From NCBI GenBank assembly GCA_036275295.1, contig DASUEB010000091.1, forward strand, positions 1 through 32,826: a stretch of 32,826 nt of DNA, read 5' to 3'. The stretch comes from DASUEB01 sp036275295. Lineage in GTDB: Bacteria; Bacteroidota; Bacteroidia; Flavobacteriales_D; Luteibaculaceae. Below, piece by piece: positions 32,697 through 32,826 of the stretch (within the stretch, counting starts at the first letter, position 1; every line of letters begins with the position of its first letter). A program made the translations under genes and the position numbers. The notes below the pieces were generated by a model that saw only the letters and a list, made by a program, of their open reading frames with translations, made no database searches and had not been told where the DNA came from.

Positions 32697-32826
32697 TTAC
32701 TTAAACGCCTGAATTCCGGTGATGTCTGCACCTGTAATGAGCAGGTGGATGTCGTGGGTCCCCTCATAGGTTACAACCGATTCAAGATTCATCATATGCC
32801 GCATGATGGGATATTCATTAGTAATC
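32697..32826 (-). CDS. Acyl-CoA dehydrogenase (glutaryl-CoA dehydrogenase-like), 3' end only
   Basis: Only the last 42 codons are in the window; the gene continues past the right edge. The translated end contains NEYPIMRHMMNLESVVTYEG and THDIHLLITGADITGIQAF, ending in Lys and TAA. The YEGTHDIH segment is the conserved C-terminus of acyl-CoA dehydrogenases, holding the FAD-contact region after the catalytic Glu. The ITG-DITGIxAF ending is typical of glutaryl-CoA dehydrogenase, which converts glutaryl-CoA to crotonyl-CoA in lysine/tryptophan breakdown. The family is secure; the exact substrate is likely but unproven with so little sequence. Confidence 0.8.
   Translation of the reverse strand, partial: ITNEYPIMRHMMNLESVVTYEGTHDIHLLITGADITGIQAFK

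Overview
This window looks like a chromosomal segment of a Bacteroidota bacterium, most likely Flavobacteriales-like. Several lines support this. Promoters fit the Bacteroidota consensus (TTG about 19-21 nt upstream of TAnnTTTG). Genes mostly lack Shine-Dalgarno sites. Two secreted proteins carry type IX secretion (T9SS) type A C-terminal tails. HemC and HemD are fused. The gene order ftsX-DUF3098-uppP-truB-queA is familiar from this phylum. Most of the window is housekeeping; species-level placement is not possible from the sequence alone.

Layout. (1) 3-2629, plus strand: a 5'-truncated flippase-like membrane protein, rfaE2 (heptose activation) and radA (recombination), overlapping each other. 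(2) 2626-10606, minus strand: a long probable operon ftsX, DUF3098 protein, uppP, truB, queA, ispD, rluB-like pseudouridine synthase and a large AsmA-like protein. It mixes envelope, isoprenoid and tRNA/rRNA modification functions. (3) 10689-12602, plus strand: hemW and a cyclase-family metal hydrolase. (4) 12647-13547, minus strand: a small outer-membrane barrel protein and tRNA-Leu(CAA) with its own promoter and terminator. (5) 13673-15804, plus strand: prs, rplY (bL25/Ctc) and pth, the last starting at TTG. (6) 15805-17471: a gene-poor stretch holding what looks like a decayed IS1595-type transposase, then an unrecognised exported barrel-like protein. (7) 17505-19765: divergent glyS and a DUF3109 cysteine-cluster protein, both with promoters nearly touching the start codon. 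(8) 20257-23638: class Ia ribonucleotide reductase nrdB-nrdA, ended by a clear terminator. (9) 23766-30853, plus strand: hemA, a hemC-hemD fusion, and two T9SS-exported proteins whose N-terminal domains carry heme-attachment-like CxxxCH and CxxCH motifs, followed by a strong terminator. (10) 31009-32133: a small unknown protein plus an SDH-type Clp-fold serine protease under an apparently leaderless promoter. About 560 bp without a recognisable gene follow, then the 3' end of a minus-strand glutaryl-CoA dehydrogenase-like gene.

The most interesting parts are the tight linkage of early tetrapyrrole synthesis to two secreted CxxCH proteins, the strict 143-144-residue super-repeat inside the larger of them, the repeated arrangement of TAnnTTTG promoters 4-7 nt from start codons, the transposase remnant, and the small-protein/SDH-protease pair in an otherwise conserved neighbourhood.
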